Below, one piece after another: positions 22,241 through 36,490 of a stretch of 64,000 nt of DNA. Location: NCBI GenBank assembly GCA_004352715.1, contig SCFE01000062.1, positions 672,269 to 736,268 on the forward strand, in the 5' to 3' direction. The translations under genes and the position numbers were made by a program. Under the pieces are notes generated by a model. It had not been told where the DNA came from and ran no database searches. It saw only the letters and a program-made list of their open reading frames with translations. Within the stretch, counting starts at the first letter, position 1. The number at the start of each line of letters is the position of its first letter. This DNA comes from Hofstenia miamia. Its lineage: Eukaryota; Xenacoelomorpha; Acoela.

Positions 22241-23901
22241 AATGTCTTGTATGGAATACTAGTTTATTAGTTTGCATAATTGAGATTAAGCTTGCTTACT
22301 ACTTCTAAGAATACTACAATGTTGAGTTAATTATAATAATAAGATAATTTCTAAGTCGATCAAAATGATGTATTTGCGTATTGATCAATAGTATTTCTCG
22401 TCAACTTCAATAATAATGTGAAATTTCGCAATAAATAAGTGACTTCCTTTGCCTTGAAATTCATAGAATAGAGTGTTGCTTAAAGTGACTCTCCAGATTA
22501 TGGAATGAGTCTTTGCCATACATTTTATATAATGTTTCCGTTGTCGATTGCATAATATTGTCAACCTTAATCAAGTAATGCAGTGCTAAAATAGTTGCAT
22601 GCTTCCTAATAAGATAAATATAGCAGCAAAATATGGAATGTTCTCCTTGTGCATGTTTTTTTTACAAGATTTGGGCTGCTTGTATTAATTCAAGTATAGT
22701 CAATAGTCACTACCACGGAGTATATCTGCCAAGGAAATATTCGAACATAAACATCAAAATTGTTGAAAATAAGCTCAAAACTGAGAACTTAGGTCAAGAA
22801 GCATTATCAAGTTTTCCTTCATTCACATTTCGAAACCGGTGGTCTCGGTTAGAATTTCAAACAAAATTGAGAATTCTTTTAGTGCCAATAAAAATATATT
22901 TAGAAACAGGTAAGCGGTAGACTTAAGTAATTTTTAGATGAACCTATGCAAAGGAAGATATTTTGATCTTAGTCAGGAGTGATCAAAATAGACACACTAG
23001 CAGTAGAAGGGTTAATTTTATAGGAATATTTTTACTTAAGTGATTACTATTTTATGATACTATATCTAATGGCCTTCCAAGAAATGATATTAATTTGGAG
23101 ATTTTCGATGCCACTGAGTAAGATGGATGAATTGCAAATCCATAAGCATCTCTAATAGCAGATGCAGCTCTAGTGTCAATTGGTAAATTTGACTTTGGTA
23201 GAAATGTTTTTCACTTTTGAAGTATTAATCAAACTGGCATTATTACCTAAATTGAATTCCTTGAAGGTTTCACCTTTAACTCACAAATTGATTAATACAA
23301 ATGGTAATAAGTCGTTGATTCACTGAAATTCATCTGTATTTATCACATACCTGCAAAAAGTTGATACAAATCTCTAATATGTAGTTGGCTATTGGTTAGA
23401 TAATGTGAATAACCTCTGTGCGATTATTACATTCAATTAATTTCTGATTGGAAGGCTTTCTCATAGTGAATGTCAGTAAATATTTAAAATTCGAATGTAA
23501 TATGAAATATGGCTGGACGTAAACAAGGAGCTGGTATTATTTGTAATTGTTGATTTACAATGCGTTACATTGTAGCAACAGGAAGCTTATCAGTATGAGG
23601 TGTGTTTGCCGTTTGCCCGCAAGCATTAAGCTCCCTTGGCGACAAGCTCTCACGCCGACCCATGTTATCGCTTAAAGAAGTTTTATTTAATATTGGTTGT
23701 CAATATCGCACCAGTGTAACTTTAATTTTAAAAAACCAATATTACGTCTTTAACTGATAAGTGAAGTGTTTGAAAGGTACATTTTGATAACAACAGGTAC
23801 AACATTGTTAAGTATTTCAAAACAAATTAACTGTCTTCTCACCAGGAAAATGAAACTTAACCAATTTTCCACATAATTTTACCCTTCGCTTCACACATCA
23901 G
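22241..23901. other. AT-rich non-coding DNA upstream of the 24-kb exon
   Basis: No recognised gene. The sequence ends with a good pyrimidine-rich acceptor context (TTTTACCCTTCGCTTCACACATCAG split as TTTTACCCTTCGCTTC then ACACATCAG) just before 23902. Confidence 0.4.
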
Positions 23902-24105
23902 TGATGTCAGATAGAAGGTGGTCAGTGGACAATTCTTTGGATAGTTCAGCTGGAAAACTTAATACACTTAGACCTTCTTTTTCGGAATTGGAAAAACCCC
24001 TGCCATTCTTTGGAAATCCGAATCTTACACTAAGACAATCACCAAATAGCCGACTCGGTGGAAACTTAAAACTCAATAGGGAGGATCTCGACGGTCGAAA
24101 TTTTG
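23902..24105 (+). CDS. Coding exon (first or internal) of an unrecognised plus-strand gene
   Basis: The open frame starts MSDRRWSVDNSLDSS at ATG 23907 (or MM from 23904) and includes LNTLRPSFSELEKPLPFF and a Ser/Asn/Arg-rich end. It stops at a strong donor (TTTTG then GTGAGC at 24106) in phase 1. If the pyrimidine-rich AG at 23900-23901 is used as an acceptor, the exon is 204 bp, exactly 68 codons and symmetric phase 1-1, so it could be internal. If not, ATG 23904/23907 would start the protein, with an in-frame TAA upstream. Composition is more GC-rich than the flanks. The phase matches the acceptor of the exon at 58490 and equals that of the exon ending at 38130. The peptide is hydrophilic and Ser/Pro/Arg-rich, as in cytoplasmic N-terminal regions. 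I do not recognise the family. Confidence 0.6.
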
Positions 24106-24197
24106 GTGAGCCTATCTTATAAATACTTATTAATAGGTGAACTAATGGATTTAGCGCTTGAAATCACCTATATAGACATTTGAATACACACATGGCT

Positions 24198-24204
<7 letters not shown>

Positions 24205-24243
<39 letters not shown>
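24205..24243. repeat. (TA)n microsatellite
   Basis: TA tract with one CA interruption, 100 bp downstream of the exon donor. Confidence 0.9.
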
Positions 24244-27052
24244 CAACATTTATATAATAAATGTAGATACACAATTATATTGCTCTGCATTATCAGACCA
24301 CATTAGCACTATCAAAGCCTGTAATCATGTTTGCAAATTGTTGCAAATCAAAATTTTCCAATCAACTTACAAAAATAATTACCTCTTCAATAAATTCAAC
24401 ATCTACAAGGATTGTATAATATTGCGCTTGGGTTAAGTTTTTAGATGAATAAATCATTTGAAGAACGACAATATTTTATTAAATTCCTATTTGAAAATAG
24501 AATTTTAGCAGCCATTTTTTGATTTCTACCAATCTACTTATTCACTAATAATTTTGCATTTTCTAGTAACTTACCTTCGTGTAAGATCAGAAATTGCTTA
24601 ATTCACGAACATGTTAATTGGAATTGTTTACAGAATGGTGTCTGCAACATAAACGACTAATACAAGAATTATCTGTAGTTTAGAACTTCTTCATCAATTT
24701 GGGGGATATAATTTTTCTTGAATTTTCTTGACCTTCTAATGATTATTTCGTATTTAAATTGCTCCCTCTTAACATCATTCAGGATTTCATTTATTATGAC
24801 ATTCATATTTATGAATATACATTATATTTATGGTCCTAAACAGCTTGCATCTTTCCTTAATTGGTCATCAATAAAAAGAGTTTTAAAAGCATACTCTCAC
24901 ATGTCATATCCGATGTTAAATTTTGTTAATACAATCACATAGTTATATGAGTCATAAGCTGTTTTATTTCTATGGCCCTGTGTGTTGGGTAAATACATCA
25001 GTGAAAACCAATATTTTACTAAACGACATTGTTAAATTATTCAAACAGACTAAGCGTGATCCAGAATGTACTGAAATAATTCCACGAGACACTTTTTAGT
25101 CTTCTGCCTCCCTTATATATGTACCTGATATTTAAGACCATTACTTGACAATGAGAATTGATGTAAATTTTAAAAGAAGTTACTCAACAGTCAAACTGTA
25201 AAACCAAATAGTTAAATATGCCTAATTTTAAATGGAAATGTTAGTTTATAATGATTAAGCTAGGATTTTTTCAAAAGTAGATTCTCTAATACCATTACAT
25301 TGGCACAATATACATTTGTTGAGTTGAATCAAACAATGCCCTTTGTTTTTAATCATACTAATGTGTGAAACAGCACATAAACACAACACAAAGACAAACA
25401 TAAATTTCAAAGCTTTAAGAAAGGTTCCAAATTTTTTATAGATACTTTCTCTGTCAAAATAGGCACAACTATTTATTATGTTTATAAATATGTCACTAAA
25501 ACTGCATTGTAAACATAGTTTTACAATGTAAGTACCATAAAGTTGTTATTAACAATAAAATTGATTATTTATAGTTGTGGCAAATATAGATTCCCTGGGA
25601 AGAAGTTGTTAAAATTAGTTGATTAGAAAATTAAGCTAAATGTAATAAAGACAATGTTGAACGCTTGGGTGCTTACAAATACGCTTGTTTAAAATACATT
25701 ACTCGATTCACTGATTCTACTGGTTATTGTAATTCGTTGCAATGACTAATTTATAATATTTACATGATAGATCTTAGTAAGACTTTCTAAATTGATCATA
25801 ATTTTACACCATTGATAAAAAGTGCAAAGGAGAGGCACATGAAAAATATTTTTACAAAATGCATGGTTTTTAAAATTTATTTTAACATGCCAGAAACATT
25901 GATATACAATATTGAACTTGTTCATGCTAAAACTATATTTTTAATATTGTAAAAACTTGTATATTTTTAGAAATTTTTAAATGGGCAATTTAATAGCAAG
26001 TTTAGTCTTCATTTATTAATCTAAGCCACAAAATCCCACACTATTACTTCAAAAAATTAGTGCTTCTGAGGCTTTTTTGTACATACCCCACCTAATCATT
26101 TCTTAAAGTCTGATTTACCCAAATTAGAAGATGGCGACAACTTAGTACAAACAGACTATGTACTGAACCAATAGAAAATGTCTTGCTTTTCCAATATGTA
26201 GTGGCTACCATCTTATGCGCTACTCTTGAGATTAATGGATTAAGTGAGAAAATTTCTAATGCGAATGGCATTCCAATGGTAATGTTCATGTTAAGATTTT
26301 CCAAACTAAATTTATGGTATTGGGATAAGAATAAGTTTTCACTTGAGATGAGAAACAAAGTAGGATAGTAAATTATTTTTCTTCAAAAGAATTTACATTA
26401 CATTAAATAACATTAACTTTTGCACCAAGCACGTGAGATCATCAATTGATGACTACAGGATATCCTTTCATTAAAGAGTAAAAATATGAAACTCTTTTTT
26501 GAAAGAATGCTTTTATTATTGTAATATATTAAATTGCATGATTTTTTCTTTTGACCACAGTGTATATACATAGTTTACGTATGTAATCTGTTATTTTGGT
26601 TCTTTCAATTTATTAACATCTTAGTTGGAAACTTAATCATGCAAAAATGAATTTTCTTTAGAATCTTAAACGTGTGTGTGTAATTTAGTAATTTGAGCGA
26701 ACTTTTGCAGAAGTCATTAAAGGAAGTAATATACATCTATAGCTCAATTTATTTATCCATTAACATTGAGAAAAATTGATTAACAAAGTCATATTTTTAT
26801 CGCAAGAAGTTGCGTTTTAAATGCTTTTTCAGTCTGAACATTTGAAATACTGTATACATATATAATATTTCAAATGTTTCAAGTAGTTTGCATTTTTATA
26901 TTCAATAATAATTTGTCCATTGAATTGGTAATAGGAAGGGAAATTATGAGAATCATCGTTGGCATGTTTAAAACATGAAGTTTGCAAAAAATTTGTGGAT
27001 TTATCCATTTCTACTTTTACAACCGACCTTGTTTATATGTATGAAATTAAAA

Positions 27053-27055
<3 letters not shown>

Positions 27056-27085
<30 letters not shown>
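27056..27085. repeat. (TA)n microsatellite
   Basis: Pure TA tract in intronic DNA. Confidence 0.9.
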
Positions 27086-27093
<8 letters not shown>

Positions 27094-29289
27094 CAGTGAT
27101 AAAATAGTGATTTTTCAAGGAATCCATAATTCAAATACATTATTGATAAACACAGATGTTCAACAATTTAATTAATTGTATTCATCATCAACAAAAGTTT
27201 GATCAGAAATCATGATTTTTGTGAATTAAATATTAAGAACGTTGCTTCCCACAATGTGTAGCCTGGCACCTTTATTTGAATGATTATTAAATTTAAAAAT
27301 ATATTTTTGTTATTCAAGCTGGGACGATATGAGGTGTTGGATTAGACTGACAATATCTCTACAAAATGCTTCGATGACATAGTATTTTCTAGAACCAGTA
27401 ACTCCCATGAGAGTAATTTTCGCGGCAATTTACTTAAAATCATTTAGCTGTAGTTTCATGTAAAATTACTCATATTAAGGGGATGCTGACATTTATTATA
27501 AAAAAGGATTTTAGATTTATCATTGAGGTTAAGCATCAAATTGTGTATGATTGTGAGGGTAATTGACAAACCTCTCGGGGTTCAATGGCTTTCATAAACC
27601 TTAAAGCCGCCCACATTCGTGAAGCGTTTTAATAATGAATCACTGGTATTCTGGACTCTCTGTACTTTTAAGTTCGAATATTTCATACAATAATTCGAAT
27701 TGAGTGCAATTTTTTTATTAAAAATTCTGAAAATTTTAAATCGAAATATAATAATTAGAGGGTCTTATTAATTAATTTCGAGCTTATATTCGATTTATAT
27801 TAGTCAGCTACAGCTCATAATAATGAACTAAATTCAATTCAGTTACGTATAGCCAATGAGGTTGCACCACTCAAATGAAATGTATGTAATGGATATTTAA
27901 TTCTTGAATAAAGCATAATTTTTTCCTAGTTTAAAAAAGTTAAGCAACTCATGTTGTGATATTACACTCATTTTCAAATTATTCAAGAATTGCAATTTCG
28001 TGACGGTAAAACTAGTTGGCATTTTTGTATTATTTTATTAAACTTAATAACAAATGACTGAAATATATGTATATTAATTTTTAAGTTGCATGAAGCAAAC
28101 ACCGAGTTCAGAACAATGTCATAAACAACAAATAGTGTCTAACAATAAATTACAAACAATGTTAACAAATAATATTGGTAAAAGCTAAAAATAAAATGTT
28201 ATATATCAATCAAGCAATGGTAATGATTGATATGGATATGGAGAATACATTATAAAATTTAAAGCTGACTAGTATGCTTGATAGGTTCGTGATCACAATT
28301 CGTATATTCAATGTCCCATCACAAATTCAAGGACTAATCAATTTGTTCATTACGAGAACGACAAGCAGATCAACAATATGAAATGGCTGCTGCAAGCATG
28401 TTAGCATACTTAAGTGCGAGTAAAATTCTTTGTTTACTGTAAGGTTTTCAATCAAATGCTTTCCAAATAATACCACTTTGAGCAATTGTGTCAAATGCAA
28501 ACCACACTCAAGAAGCAAACATTGGCTTACAAAGAGTCTAATCAACAGGTAGTAAAACTTATTTCTAATTTATACTTAATAATTAGGAAGAACTGTTGAT
28601 AGGGATAACTTCGCAGTCCGGGTGTTATATTTCATACGTAAATTTGTTGATTTCTCACAAATTTAAGCGCATAATAAGGTGCAGTCTAGTAATAAAAAAG
28701 TGTCAATACAAACATTTTCTCTTAGATGTTGTTTTGGATCAAAAATTTGAACATCTAAGAAAACAATAACCTGTGTCCTCTAGCACTGCTAAAGCTCTGC
28801 AAAATATATATATATATATATAATTTACATTGTAGTAGTAAATGTATGTCGAATTCGCCATTAAAATTTAGGATCTGTCAAAATGTCATAGCGACTTTTC
28901 ATATGTATTATCAATTTAAGGTTCTCCATAAAAATATAATATTTCGCGAAAAAATTGAGGTTAACATAGTTTAAATACTTAAATAAACAGGAAATAAGTA
29001 GACATAGATATTTTGAAATTCATACCGGATGAAATCAATCATGTCACATCAACGTATTGGCAACAACCATTCTGTTTGCATTCTCATGAAATTTTCACGA
29101 AGCCTACTAGGAAATTTAGGAATCCTGTAATACGGACAGATGCATGGGTAAGTGTGCTTCCCTGTTATGGTGAACAATTGTCATAAAAATTATTGGTATG
29201 CTTGAAGTAACATTTTCATTGGAAAATCCGATTTTTAAAAAACATTAAAATTCTTCAAATACTTAGTGTTCGGATAATAAGGTGGTTAA

Positions 29290-29625
29290 ACACCATGGCA
29301 GATGATTGGAAGTGCCATTATCCGTAGGAAATGTGGACTTTTCGATGGTCTCAATGTGCGAAGACTAAAAGTCAAGCATTCACTAGATTGATATGTTGTC
29401 TCCAGAGATTAGAATAACAGCCCTAGCTGTGGAGTAAAGTTGTTTTCATAGATGAATGTCGTGCCGAATTGAAAAATGTAGTAACTTTTGTAATACGTTA
29501 TCGGAGTTCCCTGATTTGCTGATCTCCCCTTTGCTTGAATGGTGCCAGATACTGATCATGAACAGTAAAATGCGTTGCAGTGTGTTATATGGTTGTTCAG
29601 GACTTTCTTAACACAATAAGAGGGA
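29290..29625 (+). pseudogene. Degraded Tc1-like transposase fragment
   Basis: Plus-strand blocks in changing frames resemble the middle of a Tc1-type transposase. They are RRKCGLFDGLNVRRLKVKH (about 29325-29380), which is like the segment before the catalytic core, then KVVFIDECRAELKN (about 29431-29475), where the D of DE would be the first catalytic Asp, then a weak CSVLYGCS (about 29570) where Tc1 proteins have SVMVWGC. Stops interrupt every block. The fragment abuts the minus-strand pogo-like relic. Identity rests on short motifs only. Confidence 0.35.
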
Positions 29626-29699
29626 ATCACCATATTACGGCATTATGCTTGTTTTGTGGGTAGAAACGGCGGATAGTGGGATAAATCGGAGGAACTTTT

Positions 29700-30330
29700 T
29701 AAAGTTGCTGTCTTCTACTGAGTAAAATGCTTGTAGCTATAGAAAATCTTTAACCCTCAACGAGCCACAACTTTTTTCTTTGGGTCTGGAACATATGTCT
29801 GTCCAGTTTCGTTGCAATTGTACATGTATATCAGCTCAGGAATATTAGCAATACCACACTTTTTATTAATTGTCTCCAAATCAAGATCAAATTATTTGTT
29901 GATACGTTTCTTATTGAGTGCTGTAGCTCTTGCTATTTTGCTACACATATATTTTGTGCTTTCCTAAGACTTTGTTGACCATTTCGTTTTTGAAAAGAAT
30001 TCCTATAGTTTTTACTAGCTGCGTGAAAAGTATGTCATGTTTTTGGAATTGGCTTAAATAGCAACCTTCTACGATTTAGCGTTTTAGGAAAGTTAAATAC
30101 TAACTGCCTTACGTCAAATACTGTCAATGAAAAATTTCTGCCTGACACGAAGGGAATTCGCTTTACAAGCTCTTCTTCTTGTTCTACTGTATTACTCCAA
30201 ACTTTTGTGTACTTAGGTTGTGAACATGACGCCTTAACGTAGTTTCTGGAAAACCATAGTAATCACTGCGTCTAGTAAGGTTGAATATATAATCAAAAGC
30301 GCGTTTACACCTTTCTCAAGCTTAATTGTC
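29700..30330 (-). pseudogene. Degraded pogo/jerky/tigger-type (DDE_1) transposase
   Basis: Minus-strand blocks follow the order of pogo-family transposases. The end of a psq-type helix-turn-helix reads YYGFPETTLRRHVHNLS (about 30275-30225). Then come SGRNFSLTVFDVRQLVFNF, KTLNRRRLLFKPIPKT, SLRKAQNICVAK, ATALNKKRINK and IPELIYMYNCNETGQTYV, where the usual NxDETG first catalytic motif reads NCNETG. A final block, PDPKKKVVAR, ends near 29762. Frameshifts and stops separate the blocks. The normally catalytic Asp is read as Asn and the C-terminal half of the catalytic domain is not seen, so this is a dead partial copy. Family members with this architecture include CENP-B- and TIGD-related proteins. 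Here the breaks argue against a host gene. Confidence 0.7.
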
Positions 30331-33300
30331 CCATATGCACAGTGATCCGTTTTTATATGTTTGTGGAATCTAAAAATAAATATTACTCATCCTCCGCTTT
30401 ACCCACTATTTTTAAAATCTGTAAATTTCTGCAGGATATGATAAGGGATTGAACTTGATGCACAAAATCCCTTTTTTAAGAATTAATAAAGAATATAATT
30501 TGAACTAAAAGACTGCACTTTAGTGTGTATTGATAGGTTGCGGCTTGACTTAATATTTTGACGCAGGGCTCACTCCACTTCTTTACCTGGTAAAATACAT
30601 TGAAAAATGACGTGGAATAGGATATTTGAAGTCAGCTTCAAAACAGCTGTTTACAATACACAAATGTATATAATTAAACAATCAACGCTCATTGCTGCAA
30701 CAAAAAAGCTTGCTTGCACAATAATTCATTAATTGAGAATTACCCCACTTTACTCTAATGACTTATCGTGACCCATGTATCTAACTTTCATGTAAAATAT
30801 TCAAGTTCTCGCATTCTTATTATTGTGTGTGGGTATGTCATTTTGCGTAGTAAACATATAATAGATCTGATTAGACATATAGGCCCAAGCAATACCCCAG
30901 TCACTTTGGAATTTGAAAAATTGCTTACCTATTAAATGAAGATGAAATTTATAAACGTATTATTTCCTCAATTAATTTACACACCCCATCTATCTATACA
31001 TAGTGATATCAATACATCGAGAAATTTAATCATCCCAAAGTAATGATTGAATATGTATTAGAAATGCCATTTCATAGCTTCATTTGTTCAACAATAGAAA
31101 GCAGAAGCTACAATTGAAATTTCTAGGATTTTCAAAATACTGATTACCAATCAAATTTTAAAAGATCGCAAAGGAAATAATGGAGTATTTTTCTACCTAA
31201 CTGCTTCCCATTTCCCTTAATTCTAAGGACGCCATTAGAGTAAGAAAAATATAAACAGTTATAAACGACCATTTGATAAACTATTTACTTATACCTTTAG
31301 ATCAATAAATAAGAATGAGTGACAGGAAAGATTTATTTTGCTATCTGTAATGTCAAAATCTATAAATACAGAGAGTTAGTCATTGTAAATTATTCAAAAG
31401 TTTTACAACATAAAACTAAAATAGTTTTAATTGGTGTTGAAAAAGATTCAGAGCGGTTATTAAGCTCTTAGAAATATTTATTACGTTCAAATTTAAATGA
31501 AATTTTATCTTTTGATATTGTAACAATGCCTAACAATTGTAAAATTTAGAGCAAGGTGTATCGGTTGCAAACATAACCCGACTCTAAGGCCAGTCTTCTG
31601 TATTTTATTGGAACACTATTTGTGATGTTAAACCACTTTTTGGTTAGTACTCTAATCATATAAAAGCGTCTGCATACTTCCGATTTAATTAAAGTTATAA
31701 GTATTTTACTTGACTGATTTCAGATAAAAAATTTAAAAAAATGCGCATTTGGCAAGAATTCTCTAACTAGATCTAATGAAACCAACCAATACCAATTTAG
31801 CCATTTGGTTTTTTGTTGACGATACAGCTTTAAATTTATAATTATAAATATAATATAAAAAAGTGGCAAATGTTATAGTTGTTCTCATAAGGGAAACTTT
31901 ATAGTTATCTATTACATTGTTAATCATAATCACTTGTTACCAGCTTATCCCTTTCTAAATGTTTATGTAGCGGTTTAACCATGGGTTTTACCGGCTTAAA
32001 CTTCTGTTTTTATTCGACAGTCCCTTTCAGTCAATTTTTCATTGGAATCACTTCTACTTATAGATATGAATGAAGTTCTAACCTGCCATCAACACATGAT
32101 TTTAGGCATTTAAAGTTATTCTCAAAAAAATGCATTTTAATGCTATATTTTAAGTGCTTGATTTATAAAATAATGGTAGTACAATATCTACAAATGACTG
32201 ATCAAACACTTTTATTAAAATTACCAATTTAGTTTAATAACTTAACTTCTCTAATAACGTTTTTTAATACTTTGAAAAACTTCCAAATGATTTACTTATA
32301 AAACTATGCTAATATTTGTGATGATCCAGAAGCAATTACTATGAGATCCTTTTTGACTTATAACCTTGATGCAGGTCAAAGGTGTCTCTAAGTGTTAATA
32401 GAAGAAAAAACCATGGACATGGATTTGGCAATTGGGAAACATATGCTTGAATGCAATGTTAAAATTTTTTTATTAAAACGTATTAGTGTCTGAAGAAGTT
32501 GAAAAAATTAACAAATTTTCTTGGAAAATTCTGAATTCTTGAAAAAGATTTAAATTATCTCCATATCTAATGTTCATGAAAATGGTAAGTTTCAAGACTA
32601 TGTAAGCAATAAAGAACTTTAACTGTTTCTTGAAATGTGTCATGTGTGAAGAGAAAAACCAAACCTATTGAGACGCTGAAGAACCATAAATATATTTTAG
32701 AAACCCCTGGGTTGTTTAAGGTTAATTAACACAAAAGTTCCTTAAAATGTAAGTTTTTAAATTATTTTACCAAACACATGATGAACTACCATTTGTTATC
32801 CCTACAATTAAGGATTTTATCTATTTTCATACAATATACTTACATTTATTCAAACCGCGATTTAAATTAAGCGTCTGTAAGTCAATTTGCGGACTCCGCG
32901 GTCAATTATAAAACAACTACCTGCTTTTAAAAAAAAATTTCAAATGCAGTAAGTGAATGCAATTTTTATTTCATAATCTTGTTTATTTTAATGTAGAAAT
33001 TATACAGGCTTTTTGTGACTATAATTTTACTTATAAAGTAGAAATTAATGTTAGTTTCGATCAAGTAGACTTGAGAGGAAGTAGAGGGGCAAAGGAATTA
33101 ACCACTTGCTGAAGAGAAATACAGAGACTGCAAATACCCTCGATATCAAGAAAGCCGTTATAAAGTTGTTAAATTAAAACACCAGGCTAATGATTGTAGC
33201 CTCGAAAAAACTTTCGTCTCAAATCATTCCAAAACTAAAGCCAAGCAATCATTTTGTTTTCGTAGTATGAAACAAAACTACGTAAATAACGAAATGAAAA

Positions 33301-34208
33301 ATTTTAGTGAGCATTATATTAATAACCATATCGATTGATGATACCATCAACTATTTTAAATTTATATTTGTAAGCTGTTATCTTGTGTACCGTTATTACA
33401 AAACAGGTTGACGTTCCAGTCAATATTTTGAATTTGTGAAAATAAACGTTTACTATAATCTTATATTGTTTTTCCATTGCTGGTGTCGCTTATAAAGCTG
33501 CAAAAGAGACCCGCGGTGCTGTCTCTTGAGATTTCGTCACAGACCCATACATCTATTCAGAGTGGATCCAGCAAACAACTTTAGGGAAACGATTTTCTTC
33601 AACATCATAAAAATGGAGTAATTGTTTAACCCAGTACACCCGCTGTGTATGTATTATTGAAACATGAGCACTGGTTGCTGGCAGTTTGATTGTAAAAAAT
33701 TTAGTTTAGCAAATTTAACATAATAGCTAATAACAATAAGTATAAAACTAAGTAGTCTCAGTCTTGTACTAGTCCCGGTTCCGCAGGATTCTAAACTGTG
33801 CTCGTTGATGCAACATAAATAATGGGAAAACGGTTCTTCTAGCTGACTAAATCACAGCCAAAAATTCAAAGAAGCATGAGATCAAGTGAGAATTCAGCCT
33901 ATAGTGATGGTTAACACATGAGGATGCATTTATAAAAGTAGATGATTTGTTAGGGTGATGACGTTTGTTCAAAATAGCGAAATTGTCAGGTAAGACAAAT
34001 GGAGAGAAATGACGTATCGCTCACTGGACTTTGAGTTGGCAGTATGGATAGTTCGCAGAGCATTAAATAATTTGAGTATGTGAGCCATATATAAGGAGTA
34101 ATAGAAAAGGAAAAAAATTGTACAAGATTTCCTTGAGCAAAGTCAGATTTCGAATGATTCCTAGTAATCAGCCCAAAAACCATGGGTAGTAATAAATATG
34201 ACCAAATA

Positions 34209-34247
<39 letters not shown>

Positions 34248-36490
34248 ATACATAGTTTATATAATATGAAAATAGAGTAAAAATTTGCTGATTCTTGCCT
34301 ATCACTAAATGGGAAGCGAGAAGTGGAATGTGCTGCTAAGAAAACCTCTTGACCTAAATGTAAATGCACTTCTTTAGTATGTAAATATTTTAATTTAAAC
34401 TTAAGTAGAAGATATTTGTAGACAAATAAAAGTATACTGGTTTCAACACAAATGGTGCCTCTGTATTTTCATCGTTCACAATTTTAAAAAAATTTAGCAA
34501 GTGTGTTTTTAATTTCAATTTTATTGCTGTTTATTCCTTGGCATTCTTCAAAAAATAACTATAGCTTAAGCAACTAAAAACATATATTTAATACTTATGA
34601 TAATAATGAAAAGATTTCAGTTTAAGATGGAAATCTCACCTGTCATATTGAGGCAATATTTCAATTACAAACATACATGGATAAAACCCATTGCATTGTT
34701 TGAAAATTACACATTAGCCAATATTCAACCATTGCATTACTTTAACATAAAAAGGTAGGGGAAACCTGATTTTTTTAACTTACATACGTTGTTATTGTTA
34801 CATAGACCTAATTTGAAACTCCCTGAAAATAATTACGATACTATCAAAGTATTAATCAAACTTTAAAATAAGGCTAAAACCTAAGCGGTTAGCATATGCC
34901 AAATCCATTGCTATGTTGGTATAAGTATAAATGTGTGAAAAAGAAGTGAAACTTCGTACAGTTATTTTAATGGATTTATAAAAACCTTAAATGTTTGACT
35001 AGAAGTGTAAGATAATTTCACGACGTTAAACTTACAAACACTTATGTAGAACTTATAGTGTTACGAGCAAATATTCAATGAGAGCAAGTGCACAGTATAC
35101 GTGGTGTATTTATGACTATCACGTAGGGCTTTTATTTACTTTGGTTTATCTTATCAATATTATATTTTGGTAGTCACTGACAACCCTGAGAATTGCGCCT
35201 ACGGGTTTATTGCATTAAGCAAACATTGTCTATTCCGAGATGTCCCGGGGCGGAAATGGGTATCGCACAATTTTCTGTCAATCACTTGGACTTTAATGAA
35301 GTACCCCAATTGAATTAAGGACGCCGAAATTGGATAATTAAATTTTTATACAATTTGTTAATAGAAACGTTGTTTTCTAAAGCTATTTAGTTCCAACTCG
35401 AAACCCTAATTTTCATGAATCCCTCCTCTCTAACCTAAAGATTGCTAAACAAAGTTAAGATTAAGATTCAGTAATAATAATAACATTTATAATTTATTAA
35501 TAATAATATTAAGAGCTCGGTAGTTTCTTTTGAAGTTTCTGTTCCAATTACAATGCAAAATCTTTACCGATGTCAGGCCTGTTCAGTTTCGTGATGTGAA
35601 AATGTCATTACCTATATTAAAATATTACGTTAAATGTTGAAGCCTTGTAAAACATTTAAGGGAAAAGATTTCTATCGGCCCTGAATTTTGGACCCAAACC
35701 CCGAACCGAAATGTCCTTAGTCCTAGACTCCCCTACCCGGCTCCACCCTAAGATATTCCTTTACCCAGAACAGAACCCTATAGAATGAGAAAGTCCCGAT
35801 CCGTAGTGAAAAATCCAACAGACCAGACCGGTTTTAGGACTCTTGCAAGTATCCGGAGGAGGCTATGTTTCCCGATTTCCTACGAAATCTTTCTGAAAAA
35901 AATACACAGGAGTGGATCCAGAATAAAAATAATGATGTATATAGAGGTATTATTCCAAATCAATGTATTTTTACTAAAATATATGATATATTTGATTGGT
36001 ATATCATTTCAATTTAGTACTACTCAATGATTATCATAATAAATATAAATTAAGCAATAATACCCCCTCTACAAACTAAACTGCCTAAATGTGGGCCTGA
36101 TTATTATATTGATACCGTTAGTACTGGTGTACCATTCGCTTTCCGTTTCCTTACTGTTTCTTGTTGCCTGGTAATTCCATAAATACATGATGTATATTTA
36201 TCTCATGAAAGAAGCAATGAACATTAAACTGATTCTAGTTATATGTAATAAGAGTATTTTGAGCGCCAGTGTCATTTTAAGACGAAATCTTGCATTTTTT
36301 AGTGATTTAGGCTTAAGTTTCACTTGTATTTTGTAACAAAATATAATTTATGTTTTTTCATACGAAAAATTCGTTTTGTCAATAATTGTTTGCATTTCCA
36401 CGACTTTAGGTTATAACCTGCAGTGCAAATTGTAAGTTATGGAATATTCAAGGATCTAGGTCTTTTTCAAAAAATCGGCTAAGCAGAGAC
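30331..36490 (+). other. Intronic AT-rich DNA
   Basis: No supported gene. It contains a long (TA)n tract at 34212-34245 and a moderately GC-rich patch at 35655-35850 without a stable coding pattern. Short open frames (33986-34369 minus, 35785-36030 plus) run through repeat or low-complexity sequence. Confidence 0.4.
34212..34245. repeat. (TA)n microsatellite
   Basis: Pure TA tract, about 17 units. Confidence 0.9.

Larger units (their letters stand above)
24106..29289 (+). other. Intronic AT-rich DNA with (TA)n tracts
   Basis: Within the proposed first long intron. It contains (TA)n tracts at 24205-24243, 27056-27085 and 28804-28822. I see no exon with good splice sites and no recognisable transposon ends. 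Confidence 0.4.

Noticed and set aside
21115-22308. Long open frames across the second 1000-N gap
   Set aside because: They are open only because N cannot encode a stop.
22633-22920. 95-codon open frame ending near a GTAAGC
   Set aside because: The donor-like site is suggestive, but composition is not coding-like, no acceptor or motif is present, and the peptide resembles nothing known to me.
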